From Streptomyces sp. Isolate_45 (GTDB lineage Bacteria; Actinomycetota; Actinomycetes; Streptomycetales; Streptomycetaceae): 64,000 nucleotides of DNA. The DNA lies in contig NZ_JANFAK020000020.1 in NCBI RefSeq assembly GCF_024721315.2, forward strand, positions 1-64,000. Direction: 5' to 3'. Positions 13,201 to 24,000 of the stretch are shown in pieces. Made by a program: the position numbers and the translations under genes. Position 1 is the stretch's first letter, and every line of letters starts with the position of its first letter. The notes under the pieces are model-generated. The model was not told where the DNA came from. It did not search any database and saw nothing but the letters and a program-made list of their open reading frames with translations.

Positions 13201-15070
13201 CGTCCAGCTCCCAGCCGTGGGCGCCGTCGGTCAGTCGCAGCCGCAGGGCGTCGTGCCGGTCGAGGAGGGCCTGTACGGCCGTGCGGACCCGGTCCTCGTC
13301 GAGACCGGCGGGGACGGGAACCGTCATGGTCTGGTTGAAGCGGTCGACGGGACCGCCCTGGGCCTGCTGCCAGTGCATGATCGGGGTGAGCGGTACCGGT
13401 CCGGTCCCGTCGTCGGCGACGGCGGGCGCGGGCCGGCCGGCGACGGCGAGCGCGGCGAGCCGGGCGACGGTCCGGTGCTCGAAGATCTCCCGCAGGCTGA
13501 GCGTGATGCCCGCCTTGCGGGCGCGGTGGGCGAGCTGGATGGAGCTGATGGAGTCGCCGCCGCGCTCGAAGAAGCTGTCGTGGACGGAGACCGATTCGAC
13601 CCCGAGCACCTCGGCGAACAGCCCCCTCAGGACGGCCTCGCGCTCGCCGTCGGGCTCGCCGGAGCCGGGGATGTCCGCGTCCCGCGCGGGAACCGCCGCG
13701 ACGGGGGCGGCGGGCCCGGCCAGGACGAGGCGGGCGCGGTCGGCGTCGGTGAACAGCGGCACGGATCCGACCGGCTGACCGGGGTCGGTCGCGAAGGCCC
13801 CGAGCACGCGCAGCAGCCGGTCGAGGATCTCGCGTCCGGCGCCGGTGGCGAAGAGGTCGGTGCGGTGGTCGAGGCGGACCGTCATCCGCTCGCCCCGTAC
13901 GGTCCCCTCCAGGTTGAGGGCGTAGTGCGTGGCGTCCACGGTGGCGGCCGCGACCGCGCCGATCCCCGCCGCGGAGTCCTGCAGGGTGTCGGTGTCGATC
14001 GGATAGTTCGCGAAGATCGTGATGGCGTCGAACAGCGGGCCGCTGCCCATCAGCTGCTGGATCTCCGCCAGACCGAGGTGCTTGTGGGCGAGGAGGTCGG
14101 CCTGCTGGTCCTGGAGGCCGCGGACCTGGTCGCCGAGCGTCAGCGCGGCATCGACGCGCAGCCGCACGGGCAGGGTGTTGATGAAGAGGCCGACCATCTT
14201 CTCGACGCCGGACAGCTCCGGCGGCCGGCCGGAGACGGTCTCGCCGAAGACGACGTCGTCGCGGCCGGTCAGCGAGCCGAGCACCATGCCCCAGGCCGTC
14301 TGGACCACGCTGTTGAGGGTGAGGCCCAGCGACCGGGCCCGCTCGATCAGCGCCGCCGAAAGCCGCGGGGGAACCTCTTCGATGAGGGTCGCGGGCAGGG
14401 CGACGACCCCGGCTCCGTCGCCGGCCACCAGGGTCGGCTCGGTACCCGCCAGGGCCCGCTTCCAGGCCAGCTCAGCCTCGGAGCGGTCCTGCCGGCCCAG
14501 CCAGCCGAGGTACTCCTTGTACGGGATGACCGGCGGCAACTGCTCGGTGTCGCCGCCGTTGTTGTACAGCGCCATCAGCTCACCGAGCACCAGCGGCATG
14601 GACCAGCCGTCGAGCAGGATGTGGTGGGCGGTGAAGACGAACCGGTACTCCTGCTCCGCCAGCCTGATCAGCGAGAACCGCAGCGGCGGCCGGGAGAGGT
14701 CGAACTTGCGGGTGCGGTCGGCGTCGAGCAGGCGCTGGAGCTCCGTCCCGCGCTCGCCGGGCTCGACACCACTGATGTCGGTCTCGGACCAGTCGGGTTC
14801 CGCGTCACGAAGGATGACCTGGACCGGCTCGCCCGACGCACGATTGCGGAACGAGGCCCGCAGGTTGTCGTGGCGGCGCAATACACCGGTGACCGCTTCG
14901 CGCAGTCCGGCCACGTCGAGGTCGCGCCGCAGGTCGAGCGCCATCTGAATGACGTACACGTCCGCGCCCTGCTCCTCGTAGAGGGCATGGAAGAGCATGC
15001 CCTTCTGGAGCGGGGACAGCGGCCAGATGTCGACGAATCCAGCCTTCGTCACTTTGCTGTTTCCTTTCAT
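293..15070 (-). CDS. NRPS C: four modules with terminal thioesterase (modules 7-10)
   Basis: Giant nonribosomal peptide synthetase of 4925 aa, the last of three collinear NRPS genes. Domain order with approximate residues: C 15-445, T 470-545, E 555-1030; C 1050-1480, A 1500-1985, T 1985-2055, E 2075-2560; C 2580-3010, A 3030-3520, T 3525-3595; C 3610-4040, A 4060-4570, T 4575-4650, thioesterase 4660-4925. All C domains keep HHxxxDG. Every T domain has its GGDS or GGHS serine. The TE has GWSMGA and a late CEH histidine. The first module has no A domain. The ATG at 15070 overlaps the upstream stop by one base (TGATG). A GTG at 15052 has a better ribosome site (AAGGAA), and the resulting N-terminus ([16 protein letters not shown]) matches that of NRPS B ([16 protein letters not shown]), so 15052 may be the true start. 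Confidence 0.95.
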   Translation of the reverse strand: MKGNSKVTKAGFVDIWPLSPLQKGMLFHALYEEQGADVYVIQMALDLRRDLDVAGLREAVTGVLRRHDNLRASFRNRASGEPVQVILRDAEPDWSETDISGVEPGERGTELQRLLDADRTRKFDLSRPPLRFSLIRLAEQEYRFVFTAHHILLDGWSMPLVLGELMALYNNGGDTEQLPPVIPYKEYLGWLGRQDRSEAELAWKRALAGTEPTLVAGDGAGVVALPATLIEEVPPRLSAALIERARSLGLTLNSVVQTAWGMVLGSLTGRDDVVFGETVSGRPPELSGVEKMVGLFINTLPVRLRVDAALTLGDQVRGLQDQQADLLAHKHLGLAEIQQLMGSGPLFDAITIFANYPIDTDTLQDSAAGIGAVAAATVDATHYALNLEGTVRGERMTVRLDHRTDLFATGAGREILDRLLRVLGAFATDPGQPVGSVPLFTDADRARLVLAGPAAPVAAVPARDADIPGSGEPDGEREAVLRGLFAEVLGVESVSVHDSFFERGGDSISSIQLAHRARKAGITLSLREIFEHRTVARLAALAVAGRPAPAVADDGTGPVPLTPIMHWQQAQGGPVDRFNQTMTVPVPAGLDEDRVRTAVQALLDRHDALRLRLTDGAHGWELDVTAPGSVRAQDCVLRAAPGDDDAAAAHVRAAMERLAPAEGRMVQAVWFDAGPDTEGRLALVVHHLAVDGVSWRILLPDLGAAFSALLAGAPVRLDPVGTSFRRWSRELTKEARSEARAGELDLWRSVLSTDDPLLAGRRTDPARDVVGVARQLSVTLPAAVTESLLGRVPTLFRAGPDEAMLTALALAVARWRRERGRGDGSAVLVGLEGHGREEIADGLDLSRTVGWFTSLHPVAVDPGTAPQDEPWSGGPALGAALKAVKEQLRAVPDKGIGYGLLRHLNPLTGPELAGYEEPQIGFNYLGRLGRADADDVARADTVRVRDLTGAADGAMPLAYTLELNAAAVEHPDGQRLVASWTWSGELLAEAEVREIAGLWFEALEALAAHAARPDAGGLTPSDLPLVTVSQGEIEQLEAAPTGLADLLPLSPLQEGLHFLGSFDESASDVYTIQSVLELHGPVEAAVLHRAARGLLRRHDNLRAHFVEGAAGRTLQVVPVQAELPWSEVDFSDLGEEEAAERVDALLAEDRALRFDLSRPPLVRCTLIRLGGDRHRFVLTVHHIAVDGWSMPLLVRDLFQLYGEYRRGGDGSALPPVTPYKEYLGWLAAQDRTASDEAWRAALAGIEEVTLIAPAADGAGEPAVPERRRTEIPDDLAVALTDAARWHGLTVNTLVQGAWSLVLSALTGRDDVVFGATVSGRPPELAGVEGMIGLFINTLPVRLDIDHTLTLAGLFQRLQEQQSRLMAHQYLGLADVQRLAGTGELFDTLVVFENYPVESEPLRESAQELGVVDAEVRDAVHYPLALLAAQRGDRITVDWSYRPDLLDGDRLLAVADRFLGVLRAFAADPERPVADLNLLTGAERRRLLVEWNDSEAVFPAGSVTELFEARAAGTPKAVALITENRELSYGELDARANRMAHWLRARGAGPETFVAVLLPRSADLVAALLAVLKAGAAYVPVDPTLPADRIAYMLEDAAPVLTLTEDEIAGAGLDAYPATAPGLTRLPSQASYVIYTSGSTGLPKGVVVPGGAMSNLLAAVQQRLGVTPADRLAALATVSFDIAVMELFVPLLNGAAVVLAGSETVKNPDELAALIARTGTTVMEAPPSLWHVLESAVPDALRGLHKVTAGEALPADLARRLCGLGGTLTNLYGPTETTVYSTGTEIGAAEPVTIGGPVANTRVYVLDAALRPVLPGVAGELYIAGAGVARGYHGRRALTAERFVADPFGPGGSRMYRTGDLVRWTDGGRIDYLGRTDFQVKLRGFRIELGEIEEVLNAHADVGRAVAGVREDRPGDRRLVAHVMPAEGRTADPAVLRDHVAGALPGYMVPAAFVVLDRLPLTPNGKVDRKALPAPEFHADEASRPPRTQAEETLAALYAEVLGVERVGVDDSFFALGGDSILTIQLVGRARRAGLHFSPRDVFAAKTVEALVAVVEAARETDAAPAPVAGDGVGDVPLTPIIHWIRERGGAIDQFNQTMSLPVPAGADAALVAAALQAVLDHHDALRMTLSRIGDDFGWSMETAPAGTVRAEDLVHRVDAAALIASGLTDAELDDRAAREITAAQGRLDPGAGAMVRCVWFDAGGDAPGRLTVVAHHLVIDGVSWRILLPDLEAAFEALTAGRPVLLEPVGTSFRRWAQQLTELAGEPDRMRELALWRGILDGPDPLLTPQPLDPARDTFGTAAALSLNLPAALTQPLLGRIPALFNAGINDVLLTALALAVIDWRERSGRGGGADVLIDLEGHGREEIADGVDLSRTVGWFTSLYPLRLTPGETPSDELWAGGPGAGRAVKRIKEQLRALPDNGIGFGLLRHLNPQTAQVLGRYAQPQLGFNYLGRLGVAEEAAPTGRPEVDHDLSGVADAAMALPHAMDLTATAVTYPDGPHLVAHWIWAQQLFSDEDVRDLAETWFRALEALVLHAEGTQGAGGLSPSDLTLVTLGQDEIERLESAQSAISDVLPLSPLQEGLLFHALYDERGADIYTTLLAFELRGELDAAALRGAAEALLRRHDNLRAAFRPGASGQSLQVIPREVELPWSEVDLSALDAAERDRELDRLTSRALAERFDPRRAPLLRFTLVKSGAEAHRLMLASHHILFDGWSGPVLSAELFELYRTGGDDSALPRVTPYKEYLAWLAGQDRTAAEEAWRRTLDGVDEPTFVAPADPARAPMRPRVLEVEVPAATTAALTEQARRHGLTKNTVIQGAWGLLLSGLTGRDDVLFGETVNGRPADLPGVESMVGLFINTLPVRVRVERGDSLLALFSRLQEQQYELLPHKYLGLTDIQRIAGTGALFDTSTEFSNYPVDAETLEETAAGIGVVDAQIQDGTHYPLALGARDNGQLITLKIDYRADLFDEGTAAALAERLRLILERFAADPGQLVDALDPLSAAERHTLLVAWNDTTRAVPSGSVAELFRAQAARTPDAPAVVFGAERLDYRQLDERSDRLAGRLAALGVGTETPVAVLMEGSADLPVALLAVLKAGGAYVPLRDTDPVTRLRHVMDDTGAPVVVTDRALAARAAELGVHVLPAHEDAPAGAPEVTVLPDQLAYIMYTSGSTGLPKGVEITHRDVVELAFDRRWEGEAHRRVLMHSPTAFDASTYEVWVPLLTGGCVVVAPPRELDVAGLERVLTEHRVTGLWLTAGLFRLVAEEAPGSLAGVREVWTGGDVVPAAAVRRVREACPDTVVADGYGPTETTTFALGHVIATDQPVPAHVPVGRPLDNMRVYVLDAALRPVPVSVAGELYIGGAGLARGYTGRRALTAERFVADPFGPAGARMYRTGDLARWSGDGVVEFVGRADEQVKLRGFRIEPGEIEDRLSRHPDVSQAAVIIREDRPGDKRLVGYVVGAAGAVDTGALKEYLSGELPDYMVPSALLAVASLPLTANGKIDRKALPAPEYASTAGRRAPRDERETVLCALYADVLGVPDVGIDDSFFDLGGHSLLATRLVNRIRTAFGAEVPVRAVFEAPSVAALAARLTDAAAARGRLAPVERPEVIPLSHAQRRLWFIDSVSDTTGSYNIQLAVRLLGELDEPALREALADVVDRHESLRTVFPAEAGVPRQRILPAGGHAFTLDTLRVTGTELNEEIRTFAVSDFDLSQDLPLRARLLRSAPREHVLVLVLHHIAGDGSSLAPLARDLGTAYAARVDGRAPEFVPLPVQYADYALWQRRVLGDENDPDSAFGRQLDHWRTALAGLPEELELPFDRPRAAEAGNAGGHVPLQIPAELSREVHRLAAESGASLFMVLHAAVAALLHRLGAGTDIPLGTVVAGRGDEALEELVGFFVNTLVLRTDLSGDPGFLELVERVKATDLAAFSHQDVPFERLVEELNPVRTLSRNPLFQVAISLENNEEADLVLPGLTLAPRPTDAEVAKFDLSFHFGEERLPDGTTVLGGRLEYGTALFDRSTAEALADRLVRLLEGAVTDPAAPVGALDLLSAREESLLREVNDTARDFPQDTVPALFQARATATPRALALVGGGERLDYAELDARANALARRLIDAGVTPGDRVAILQERSVALVVSTLAVLKAGAAYVPLDARHPVPRLEGIVEETRCGVLLVDRAMAGVEFRHDAEVLTVDPLDGSGPADGYDTTAPEVAQHPDRLAYIMYTSGSTGKPKGIGITHRNVVALAADARWTTGHERVLLHSPHAFDASTYEMWAPLLGGGRIVVAPPGQLDADGLRTLVAEEGLTAMFMTTALFNLVAEEDPSVFGGLTEVWTGGEQVSPAAFQRVLDACPDTGVVHVYGPTETTVYATCHPLRAPYRTGRNVPIGRPMDNQRAYVLDDRLRPVPAGVAGELYLAGAGTARGYFGLPGMTAERFVADPFGTAGERMYRTGDVVRRNEAAEIEFVGRADHQVKIRGLRIELGEIEAALEDRPEVSRVLVTVWEDQPGNKKLVAYVVPTAGAPTAGLRDAVAQRLPDYMVPSAFVVLEDLPLNANGKIDRKALPAPDFGPAAGGRGPRNPREELLCRLWAELLKLDRIGIDDNFFELGGDSIVSIQLTSRIRSVFGVELSNRAVFQAPTVAALMDLMGSGGQQEDSFDVVLPLRTGGEEPPLFCLHPVGGVSWMYSGLMRYVDGNRPIYGIQARGLTATEELPTSIPQMAEHYVERILEVQPSGPYHLVGWSMGALLAHEVAVQLQRQGRTVALLANLDQVPVKSEDLGGEYVAADEQKVLLALLDFVGRDPGMFGDEQLRYDEVMAVLREEGSALATFDDEHILRIGAVNNNNWGLTVDYVPDVFEGDVLLFVATRDDDHPDDKAEHSVAGLRPYVSGGIEVVEVDCEHRQLLQTGPVAEIGRALQDRLRAARD
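4270..7348 (-). other. NRPS module 9: C-A(Val)-T
   Basis: DCL-type C domain ([20 protein letters not shown]) fits its position after an epimerase. The pocket residues read D-A-Y-W-W-G-G-T-F-K, a well-known valine code, so L-Val is predicted with good confidence. The T domain is [10 protein letters not shown]. There is no epimerase, and the next C domain is LCL-type, in agreement. Confidence 0.8.
7375..11938 (-). other. NRPS module 8: C-A-T-E
   Basis: DCL-type C domain, A domain, T domain ([10 protein letters not shown]) and an intact epimerase ([10 protein letters not shown] and EGHGRE). Pocket residues read D-I-M-E-V-A-L-V-Y-K, which I do not recognise. The acidic residue at the 278 position is seen in some ornithine pockets, so a basic residue is possible; confidence is low. 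The residue should be delivered in D form. Confidence 0.7.
11965..15028 (-). other. NRPS module 7: C-T-E with no adenylation domain
   Basis: DCL-type C domain ([20 protein letters not shown]) is followed by the usual C-terminal linker (around [14 protein letters not shown]). About 60 residues later comes a T domain ([13 protein letters not shown]), where about 500 residues of A domain would be expected. The epimerase is intact ([16 protein letters not shown]). Because C, T and E all keep their catalytic motifs, the module looks functional and in need of an amino acid supplied in trans. Confidence 0.8.
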
Positions 15071-18000
15071 CAGCTCAGATCACTTTCGAATTCATCGATC
15101 TCGTCCTGCGACAGTTCGAGGAGGGACAGGTCGGACGGGGTGAGGCCACCGGCCTCGGGGCGGGCCGCGAATTCGGTCAGGGCCTCCAGCGCCCGGAACC
15201 ACAGGCGGGCGAGCCCGCGGATCTCCGGCTCTTCGAACAGTTCGCCGGGCCAGGACCAGATGGCGACGAGCCGCACGCCGTCGGGCCGGTCCTGCGCCAC
15301 GGCGCTCAGGCCGACGGCGTGGGACAGCGGCCTGACGTCGTCGCCGCCGCTGCCGAGGGTCTCGGTGGCCTCGGGCGGCGCCGTCCAGTCGTCGGACCGG
15401 GTGGCGGCCTCGTCCACGGCTCCGAACCGGCCGAGGTAGTTGAAGCCGATCTGCGGTTCCGGTCGGCCGGCCAGCAGCGCCCGGGTCTCCGGGTTGAGAT
15501 GGCGCAGCAGGCCGTAGCCGATGCCCTTGTCGGGGACGGCCCGGAGTTGTTCCTTGACCCGCTTCAGCGCGGTGCCGAGGTCGGCTCCGGCGGGCCACGG
15601 CTCCCGGCCCGGGGGTGTGCCGGGGTCGACGGCGACCGGGTAGAGGCTGGTGAACCAGCCCACCGTGCGGGACAGGTCGATCCCGTCGGCGATCTCCTCC
15701 CGACCGTGGCCTTCGAGTCCGACCAGAACCGCGGTGCCGGCGTCGGTGCCGCGGTCCGCCCGCCAGCGCGCGACCGCCAACGCCAGGCCGGTCAGCAGCA
15801 CCTCGTCGACCGCCGCGTTGAACACGGCGGGGACCCGGCCCAGCAGGGGTCCGGCCACCTCGTCCGGCAGGGTCACCGTCAGCTGTCGGGCCGTGGCGAC
15901 GACGTCGCGGGCGGGGTCGAGCGGACGGTGCGACAGGAGGGGGTCGGCGGTGGCGAGGACCGTCCTCCACAGGTCCAGTTCCCCGCTCCGCGCCGGGGAG
16001 AGGGCCTGCTGCTCCAATACGGAGGACCAGCGTCGGAAGGAGGTCCCGACGGGTTCCAGCCGGGGTTCCCGACCCTCGGACAGGGCCTGCCAGGCGCTCG
16101 CCAGGTCCTCCTGGAGCACCCGCCAGGACACACCGTCCACGGCGAGGTGGTGGACCAGGACCAGGAGCCGTCCCGGCCTGTCGGGGCCCGCGTCGAACCA
16201 GACCGCGCGGACCACGGCTCCGTCGGCCGGGGAGAGTTCGGCCTGGACCCGGTTCTGGGTCGCGGCGACCACACCGAGCAGATCCTGCCGCGGTACGTCC
16301 GCGATGTCGGTGCGGCTCAGCAGCGCGGCCGCGTCGACGGCGCCCCGGGGGGCGATGTCCAGCCGGCGGCCCCCGGGCCCGGTGACGATTCGCGAGCGGA
16401 GGGTGTCGTGGTGGTCGACGACCGCCTGAAGGGTGGCCGCGAGCCGTTCCCGCGTGCAGTCCGCGGGCAGCTGGAGGAGGGCGGCCTGGTGGACGGCGTC
16501 GGTCGGGCCGCCCCGCTCGTACAGGTCGAGCATGACCGGGGTGAGGGCGAGTTCGCCGATGGCGTCCTCGGGGGCCTCGGGGGCCCGTTCCTCGTCCTCC
16601 CGCGCGATCCTGGCGAGCGCCCGGACCGTTTTGTTCTTGAAGACGTCCCGCAGGCTGATGAGCAGGCCCGCCTTGCGGGCCCGGCCCGCGAGTTGGATGG
16701 AGACGATGCTGTCGCCGCCCAGTGCGAAGAAGTCGTCGTCGGGACCGACCTCCGGAACGCCGAGGAGCTCGGCGAAGAGCCCTGCGAGCACGGCCTCCCG
16801 GGAGGCGGCGGCCGCCGCCCCGCCGTCGGCGGTGACCTCCTCGACCCCGACCCCGACCCCGACCCCGGCCGGGCCCTCGTGGGCCGCGCGCGGCGCCGAA
16901 CGGGCGCGGATCCCCGACCACCAGGCGGTCAACGGGTCGTCCCCCGGTGCGGCCTGGGCCGGCAGCCCCGCCGCGAGTGCTTCGAGGACCTCGCGCAGAC
17001 CCTGCGCGACGGTCTCGGCCTCGGCCTTGGTGAACAGGTCGGGGCGGTAGCCCAGTCCGCAGTGCAGCTGGTCGCCGGAGAGTCCGGCGTCCAGGGTGAG
17101 CGGGTAGTGGGTCGCGTCGTTCATCTCCAGGTCGACCGCGCGGACCCGGTCGGCGTCGCCACCGAATCCGGCGCCGTCGGCGGGAACGTTCTGGAAGACG
17201 AGCAGGGTGTCGAACAGTTCCCCCTTGCCGACGGTCCGCTGGAGGTCGACGAGCCTGATGTGCTGGTGCGGCGTCAGGTCGACCTGCTGGTTCCACAGCC
17301 GCGACAGCAGTGCCTCGGCCGGCTCGCCGGTCCGGTGGACGACGCGCACGGGAACGGTGTTGATGAAGAGCCCGACCATGCGCTCGATGCCGGGGACCTC
17401 CGGCGGCCGGCCGGAGACAGTGGCGCCGAACACCACGTCCCTCCGGCCGGTGAGCCGGGACAGCAGCAGACCCCAGGCGGCCTGGACGACCGTGTTCATG
17501 GTCGTTCCGTGCCGGCCCGCCAAGGCGGTGAGCCCGGCCACGAGCTCGCCGCCGAAGGTGACGGAGAGCTTCTCGGTGGGGACGGCGGCCCGGTCCGGGT
17601 CCGCGTGCACCAGCAGCGTCGGCTCGACGGCCGGGTCGAGGACCTCGCGCCAGGCCCGTTCGGACGCCGCACGGTCCTGCCGGCCGACCCAGTCCAGGTA
17701 ACCGGCGTACGGACGGGCCTCGGGCAGACCGGCCGGGTCGCCCCCGGAGGCGTACAGCCGCATCAACTCGTCCAGCAGGATCGGCGTGGACCAGCCGTCC
17801 AGCAGGAGGTGGTGGAACGTCAGCACGAGCCGTGCCCGGCCGCCTCCGAGGCGGAGCAGGGTGCAGCGCAGCAGCGGGGGGCGAGTGGGGTCGAAGCGCT
17901 CCGATCGTGCCTCCCGCATCACCGTGGCGACCTCGGCCGTGCGCTCCCCGTCGGTCAGGTCCGCCAGGTCGCGCTCGGTCCACGGGACGTCGACCCCGGC

Positions 18001-21000
18001 CGGAACGAACTGGACCGGCCGGGACAGGCCCTCGTACGCGAAACCGGCGCGGAGGTTGGCGTGGCGGGCCAGCAGGGCCCCGACGGCCGCGCGCAGGACC
18101 CGGGTGCTCGGTTCGCCCTCCAGGTCCAGCCCGAACTGGACGGTGTAGACGTCCTGGTCGCGCCGGTCGTACAGCGAGTGGAAGAGGAGCCCCTCCTGGA
18201 GCGGCCCCAGGGGGAGCACGTCGGCCAGCTCGCGCCCGTCCCGCTCCAGCAGGTCGATGTCGCGCTGCTCCAGCCGGACCAGCGGGAAGTCGGAGGGGGA
18301 GCGTCCGCCGGACCGGCCGGCGTCGGCGAGGAGCGCGCGCAGCGCGTCCTGCCAGGCCCGGGCCAGCCCGGGCACGTCCCCTTCGCCGAACAGCGCGTCC
18401 GGCCAGGCCCAGCGGGCCGTCAGTCGGAGTTCGCCCCCGTCCTCGTCCACCCGGACGGTGACGTCGAGCGGGTGGACGACCGGCATGTTCGGGTCCTCGC
18501 CCGGCACCGCCCGGACGGCGCCCGCGGCGCCGAACGGCACGGAGCCGTCGGCGAGCGGTGCGTCGAAGCGGCCGTGGTAGGCGAAGCGGACCTGCGGCGC
18601 GCCGAGGGCGGCCAGCAGGGGCACCGTCTGCGGGTTGAGGTACCGCAGCAGGCCGTGGCCGCTGCCGCCGTCGGGGAGGGCGGCGAGCTGTTCCTTGACC
18701 TGCTTGACCCGGGCGCCGACGCCGGCTCCCGCCCCGTCCCCTCCCAGACGTACGGGGCGGACGGTGGTCAGGTGCCCGACGGTGCGGGCGAGGGCGGGCC
18801 CGCGGCCCCGGCCGTCGTCCTCCAGGGCGACCAGCACGCCGGTGCCGCCTTCCCTGCCGAGGTGGGCGCGCCATTCACCGACGGCGGCCGTGAGGGCGCC
18901 GAGCAGGACGTCCTGGACGTCGGTGGCGAAGGCCTGCGGGACGCTTTCCAGCAGGGCCCGGGACTCGGAGGGCGAGAAGGACACCTCGACGTGGCGGACG
19001 GTGCCCGCGGTGTCGCGGCGGGGGTCCGGCGCGTGCGGGGTGAGGGGCGCGGTGCCCGCGCCGAGGATCTCCGTCCAGACGGGCAGTTCGTCGACGAGCT
19101 CCGGGGCGGTCGCGGCGACGGCCGTGTCCTCGGCCCACGCCTTGTACGAGGTGGTCACGGGCGGCAGCAGTACGGGGGCGCCGGCGGTGACCGCGGCCCA
19201 CGCGGTGCGCAGGTCGGCGGCCAGGACCTGCCAGGAGGCCTGGTCGGCGGCCAGGGTGTGCACCGCGAGCAGCAGCCGGTGCTCGCCCCCGGGACCGCCG
19301 TCGAACCACACGGCCCGGAACACGGCGCCGTCCTCGGGTGCGACGGCGGCACGGATCGATCCGGTGTGCGCGGCGAGCAGGGCGCCCAGGGCGTCCGCGT
19401 CGGCTTCCCCGACGTCGACCCGGCTGAGCAGCGAGGCGGCGTCGGCCTCGGTGCGCGGGCGGGTCTCCAGGTTCCAGACCAGGTTGCCGGCGCGCCGGGT
19501 GAGCTTCAGCCGCAGCGCGTCGTGGTGGTCGAGGAGCGCCTGGAGGACCCGCACCAGACGCGGCTCGTCGCTGTCCGGGGGGAGGGTGAGCGTGACGGTG
19601 GTGATGCTGTGGGCGGCGGGGCCTCCCCGTTCGCGCAGGGCGTGCGCGGCCGGGCTCAGCGGCACCTCGCCGATGCCGGTGCCGGTGCCGTCGGTGGTGG
19701 CCTGCTCCTCGACGGTGTCGCCGCTCCGGACGGCGGCGGCGGCCAGGTCGGCGACCGTGCGGTGGCGCAGTACGTCCGCCGCGGTGAACTCGAGGCCCGC
19801 TTCCAGGGCGCGGCTCACCAGCTGGATGGAGACGATGCTGTCTCCGCCGAGTTCGAAGAAGCTGTCCTCGACGCCGACCCGCTCGACCCCGAGGAGGTCA
19901 CGGATCAGCTCGCAGAGCAGCGTCTCCTTCTCGTCGGCCGGTTCCCGGCCCTCCTCGCGGGCGCCCAGGTCGGGCTCCGGCAGGGCCTTGCGGTCGACCT
20001 TGCCGTTGGAGCTCAGGGGCAGGGCGTCGAGGGCGGTGTAGGAGGCGGGCACCATGTGATCGGGGAGCAGTCCGGCGAGGTGGTCGCGCAGGGCCTGCGT
20101 CGTCGTCCCGCCGCCGGTCGTGTCCGCGGGAACCACGTAGGCGGCGAGCTGCTTGCGGCCCGCCGCGTCCTCGTGGACCGAGACGGCCGCGTGGTCGATG
20201 CCGGGGTGGAGGGTGAGGGCCGCCTCGATCTCGCCGAGCTCGATCCGGAAGCCGCGGACCTTGACCTGGTCGTCGGCCCGACCGGCGAACTCCAGCTGGC
20301 CGTCGGCGTTCCACCGCACCAGGTCGCCGGTGCGGTAGAGCCGTTCGCCGGGCGCCCCGAAGGGGTGGGCGACGAACCGCTCCGAGGTCAGGGCGGGCAG
20401 GCCCAGGTAGCCGCGGGCCAGTCCGTCACCGGCGATGTGGAGTTCGCCGGTCACTCCGTCCGGTACCGGTCGCAGGAAGGCGTCGAGGACGTACACCCGG
20501 GTGTTCCAGAGCGGGGTGCCGATGGGCGGGTGGACCTCGCCGGTCTGGGGGCGGCTCATGGTGGAGCAGACGGTCGCTTCGCTGGGCCCGTAGACGTTGA
20601 GCAGCCTGCGACCGCGGGACCAGTGCGCGACCTGGGCGGGCGGGCAGGGCTCGCCCCCGACCGCGAGGGTGCCCAGGGTGGGCAGTTCGGTGCGCGGGAG
20701 GGTGGCGAGCACGCCAGCCGTGATCTGGAGGTGGCTGACCCGGTGTCCGTCGATCAGCGCGGCGAGTTCCTCGCCGGCGGGCGAGGTGTTGCCCGGTGCG
20801 ATGACGAGTGCCGCACCCGTCAGGAGGGTCATCGCCAGGTCCGCCATGGAGACGTCGAAGCTGGGCGAAACGGCCTGGAGGATCCGGCTGTCCGGGCCGA
20901 TGCCGAAGTTCTCGGCGTGCGAACCGGCCAGGCCCGCGATGCCCCGGTGGGTGACGAGGACCCCCTTGGGGCGGCCGGTGGAACCCGAGGTGTAGATGAC

Positions 21001-24000
21001 GTACGCGGGGTGGTCCGGTCCGAGCGGGTGCGTACGGTCCGCGTCGGTGGGGTCGGTCGCGGGGGCCGCGTCGGCCTCGGCCCGGACGGGCGGGGCGTCG
21101 ACGGGGACCACCGGGACGGAGCCTGGCAGGGCGAGCCGTCCGACGGTCTCCCCGGTGGTCAGGACGAGGGCGGGGCGGGCGTCCTCCACGATGTGGGCGA
21201 TGCGGTCGGCCGGGTAGCCCGGGTCGACGGGCAGGTGGGTGGCGCCCGCCTTGAGGACGCCGAGGGTGATGGCGAGCCAGTCCGCCGAGCGCGGTACGGC
21301 GACGGCGACCCGCTGCTCGGGGCCGACCCCCCGGTCGATGAGCCAGTGCGCCCACCGGTTGGCCCGGGCGTTGAGCTCGGCGTAGGTCAGCTCGGTGGGG
21401 CCGGCGACCAGGGCGACCGCGTCGGGGGTGGCGGAGGCCCGCTCCTCGAACAGCACCGGGAAGGTCGCCGCGGGCACCGCGCGGGCGGTGTCGTTGCGGG
21501 TCGTCAGGACCTCGGTCAGCTCGGCGGCGCCGAGCAGCTCGACCCGGCTGATGGTGGCTTCGGGGTCGACGGTGACCGCGTCGAGCAGGGCGGCGTACCG
21601 GGCCGCGACCGACTCGACCGTGGAGCGGTCGAACAGGTCGGTGCGGTAGCTGATCAGGCCGCGCAGCCCGGCGTGTCCGCCGTCGGCGTCGAAGACCTCG
21701 GTCAGCTCGATGCCGAGGTCGGTCTTGGCGGAGGTGAGTTCGATGTCCGCCGGGGAGACCGTCAGGCCGGGCAGTTCCAGGCGCGGTGCCGCGTTGTTCT
21801 GGAAGGCGAGGAACACCTGGAACAGCGGGGTGTGCGCCAGGGTCCGCACGTCCGGACCGAGCTGGTCGACCAGCCGCTCGAAGGGCAGGTCCTGGTGGGC
21901 GTAGGCCGCGAGGTCCGTGGCCCGGACCCGGCGCAGGAGCTCGGTGAAGGACGGGTCTCCGGAGGTGTCGGTGCGCAGGACCAGCGTGTTGACGAAGAAC
22001 CCGACGAGGTCCTCCAGCGCCTCGTCCGCACGTCCGGCCACGGCGGTGCCGACGGGGATGTCGGTGCCGGAACCCAGCCGGGTGAGGAGCCCCGCGAGGG
22101 CCGCCTGGGCCACCATGAAGAGGCTGACCTGGTGGGTCCGGGCGAGGGCGGCGAGCCGGCCGTGGAGCGCTGCGTCGAGGGTGAACCCGACGGTCGCGCC
22201 GTCGGCGGTCATCTCCTCGGGGCGCGGCCGGTCGGTGGGAAGGGACAGCTGCGCCGGCGCTCCGGCCAGGGTCCGCTGCCAGAAGGCGAGCTGGCGTGCT
22301 GCCAGGCTCTCCGGGTCGTCGGCGTCGCCCAGCAGCTCCCGCTGCCAGAGGGTGTAGTCGGCGTACTGGACGCGCAGCGGGGTGAAGTCCGGCGTCCGTC
22401 CGGCGGACCGGGCGGCATAGGCGGCGGACAGGTCTCGGGCGAGGGGGGCGTTGGACCATCCGTCGGAGGCGATGTGGTGCACGGTGAGCAGCAGGACGTG
22501 TTCGGTGTCGGAGACGATGAACAGGGTGGCGCGCAGCGGCGGTTCGACGGCCAGGTCGAAGCCGCGGGCGGCGGCGCGGCGGAGCTCCCCGTCGAGTTCG
22601 TGCGGCGTGGTGCGGACGGTCTCCGGTGCGACCGCGACCGCGGCCTCGGCCGCGGTGAGGACGTGCTGGCGCGGCTTGCCGGCGGTGTCGGGGAAGACGG
22701 TCCGCAGGCTTTCGTGGCGCGTCACCACGTCGGCGACGGCCTCGCGCAGCGCCTCGGGGTCGAGCGTGCCGGTGAGCCGGATGCCGATGGGGATGTTGTA
22801 CGAACCGGAGGGCCCCTCCAGCCTGCCGAGGAACCACAGTCGCCGCTGGGCGGACGACAGCGGGATCTCCTGCGGCCGCGGACCCGCGGTCGGGCCGGGC
22901 CGCGCGGAGTCGCCGTGGACCATCAGGGCCGCGAGCCGGGCGGGAGTGGGCGCCTCGAAGACCGCACGGACGTCGACCTCGGAGCCGAAGGCCGAGCGGA
23001 CCCGGCTCAGGAGCCGGACGGCGCTCAGCGAATTGCCGCCGAGCTCGAAGAAGTCGTCGTCGACGCCGGCGCCGGGCAGGTCCAGGACCTGCGCGAAGAG
23101 CGCGCAGAGGATCTCCTCCTGCGGGGAGCGCGGGAGGCGGGTGGTGGCCGCCGCGAACTCCGGCTCCGGCAGCGCCGCGCGGTCCAGCTTTCCGTTGACG
23201 GTCAGCGGCAGCTCGTCGAGGACGACGACGGCTTCCGGGACCATGTGCTCGGGCAGGGTGGCGGCGAGCCGGTCGCGCAGCTCCGTTCCCGTCGGTGCGG
23301 TACCGGCCGCGGGCACGGCGTAGGCGAGGAGACGGGCACCGTTCTCACCGCCGTCGCGGACGATCACCGCTTGGGCGACGACGGCGGGCAGGGCGGCGAC
23401 CGCCGCGGAGACCTCACCGAGTTCGACGCGGTGGCCGCGGATCTTCACCTGGTCGTCGGCACGGCCGACGAACACCAGGTTGCCGTCGGCGAGCCGGCGG
23501 GCCACGTCTCCGGTGCGGTACATCCGCTCGCCGGCCGGCCCGTACGGGTCGGCGGTGAAGCGCTCGGAGGTCAGCGCGGGGCGACCGAGGTAGCCGCGGG
23601 CCAGGCAGGGTCCGGCGAGGTAGAGCTCGCCCGCGACCCCGGCGGGGACCGGGCGGAGCGCCGCGTCGAGGACGTAGGCCCGTACGTTGCCCTGCGGGCG
23701 GCCCATCGGTACCGGCCCGGGGGCCAGTGCGGTGCCGGGCTCGACGCGGAACTCGGTGGCGTTGACGGTGGCCTCGGTGGGCCCGTACACGTTCCACACG
23801 GTGGCGTCGGGGTGGCGCTCGCGCCACCCGGCCAGGGCCTCGCCGAGCAGGGCTTCGCCGCCGAGGAGCAGTTCCGTGGCGGGCGAGTAGGCGGCGGGCA
23901 GTGCGCCGAGCAGCGGGAGGTGGCTGGGGGTGGCCTTCATGAAGGTCACCGGGGTGGTGGCGAGCCGGGCCGAGAGGCCGGCGCTCTCCTCCAGCGCGGA

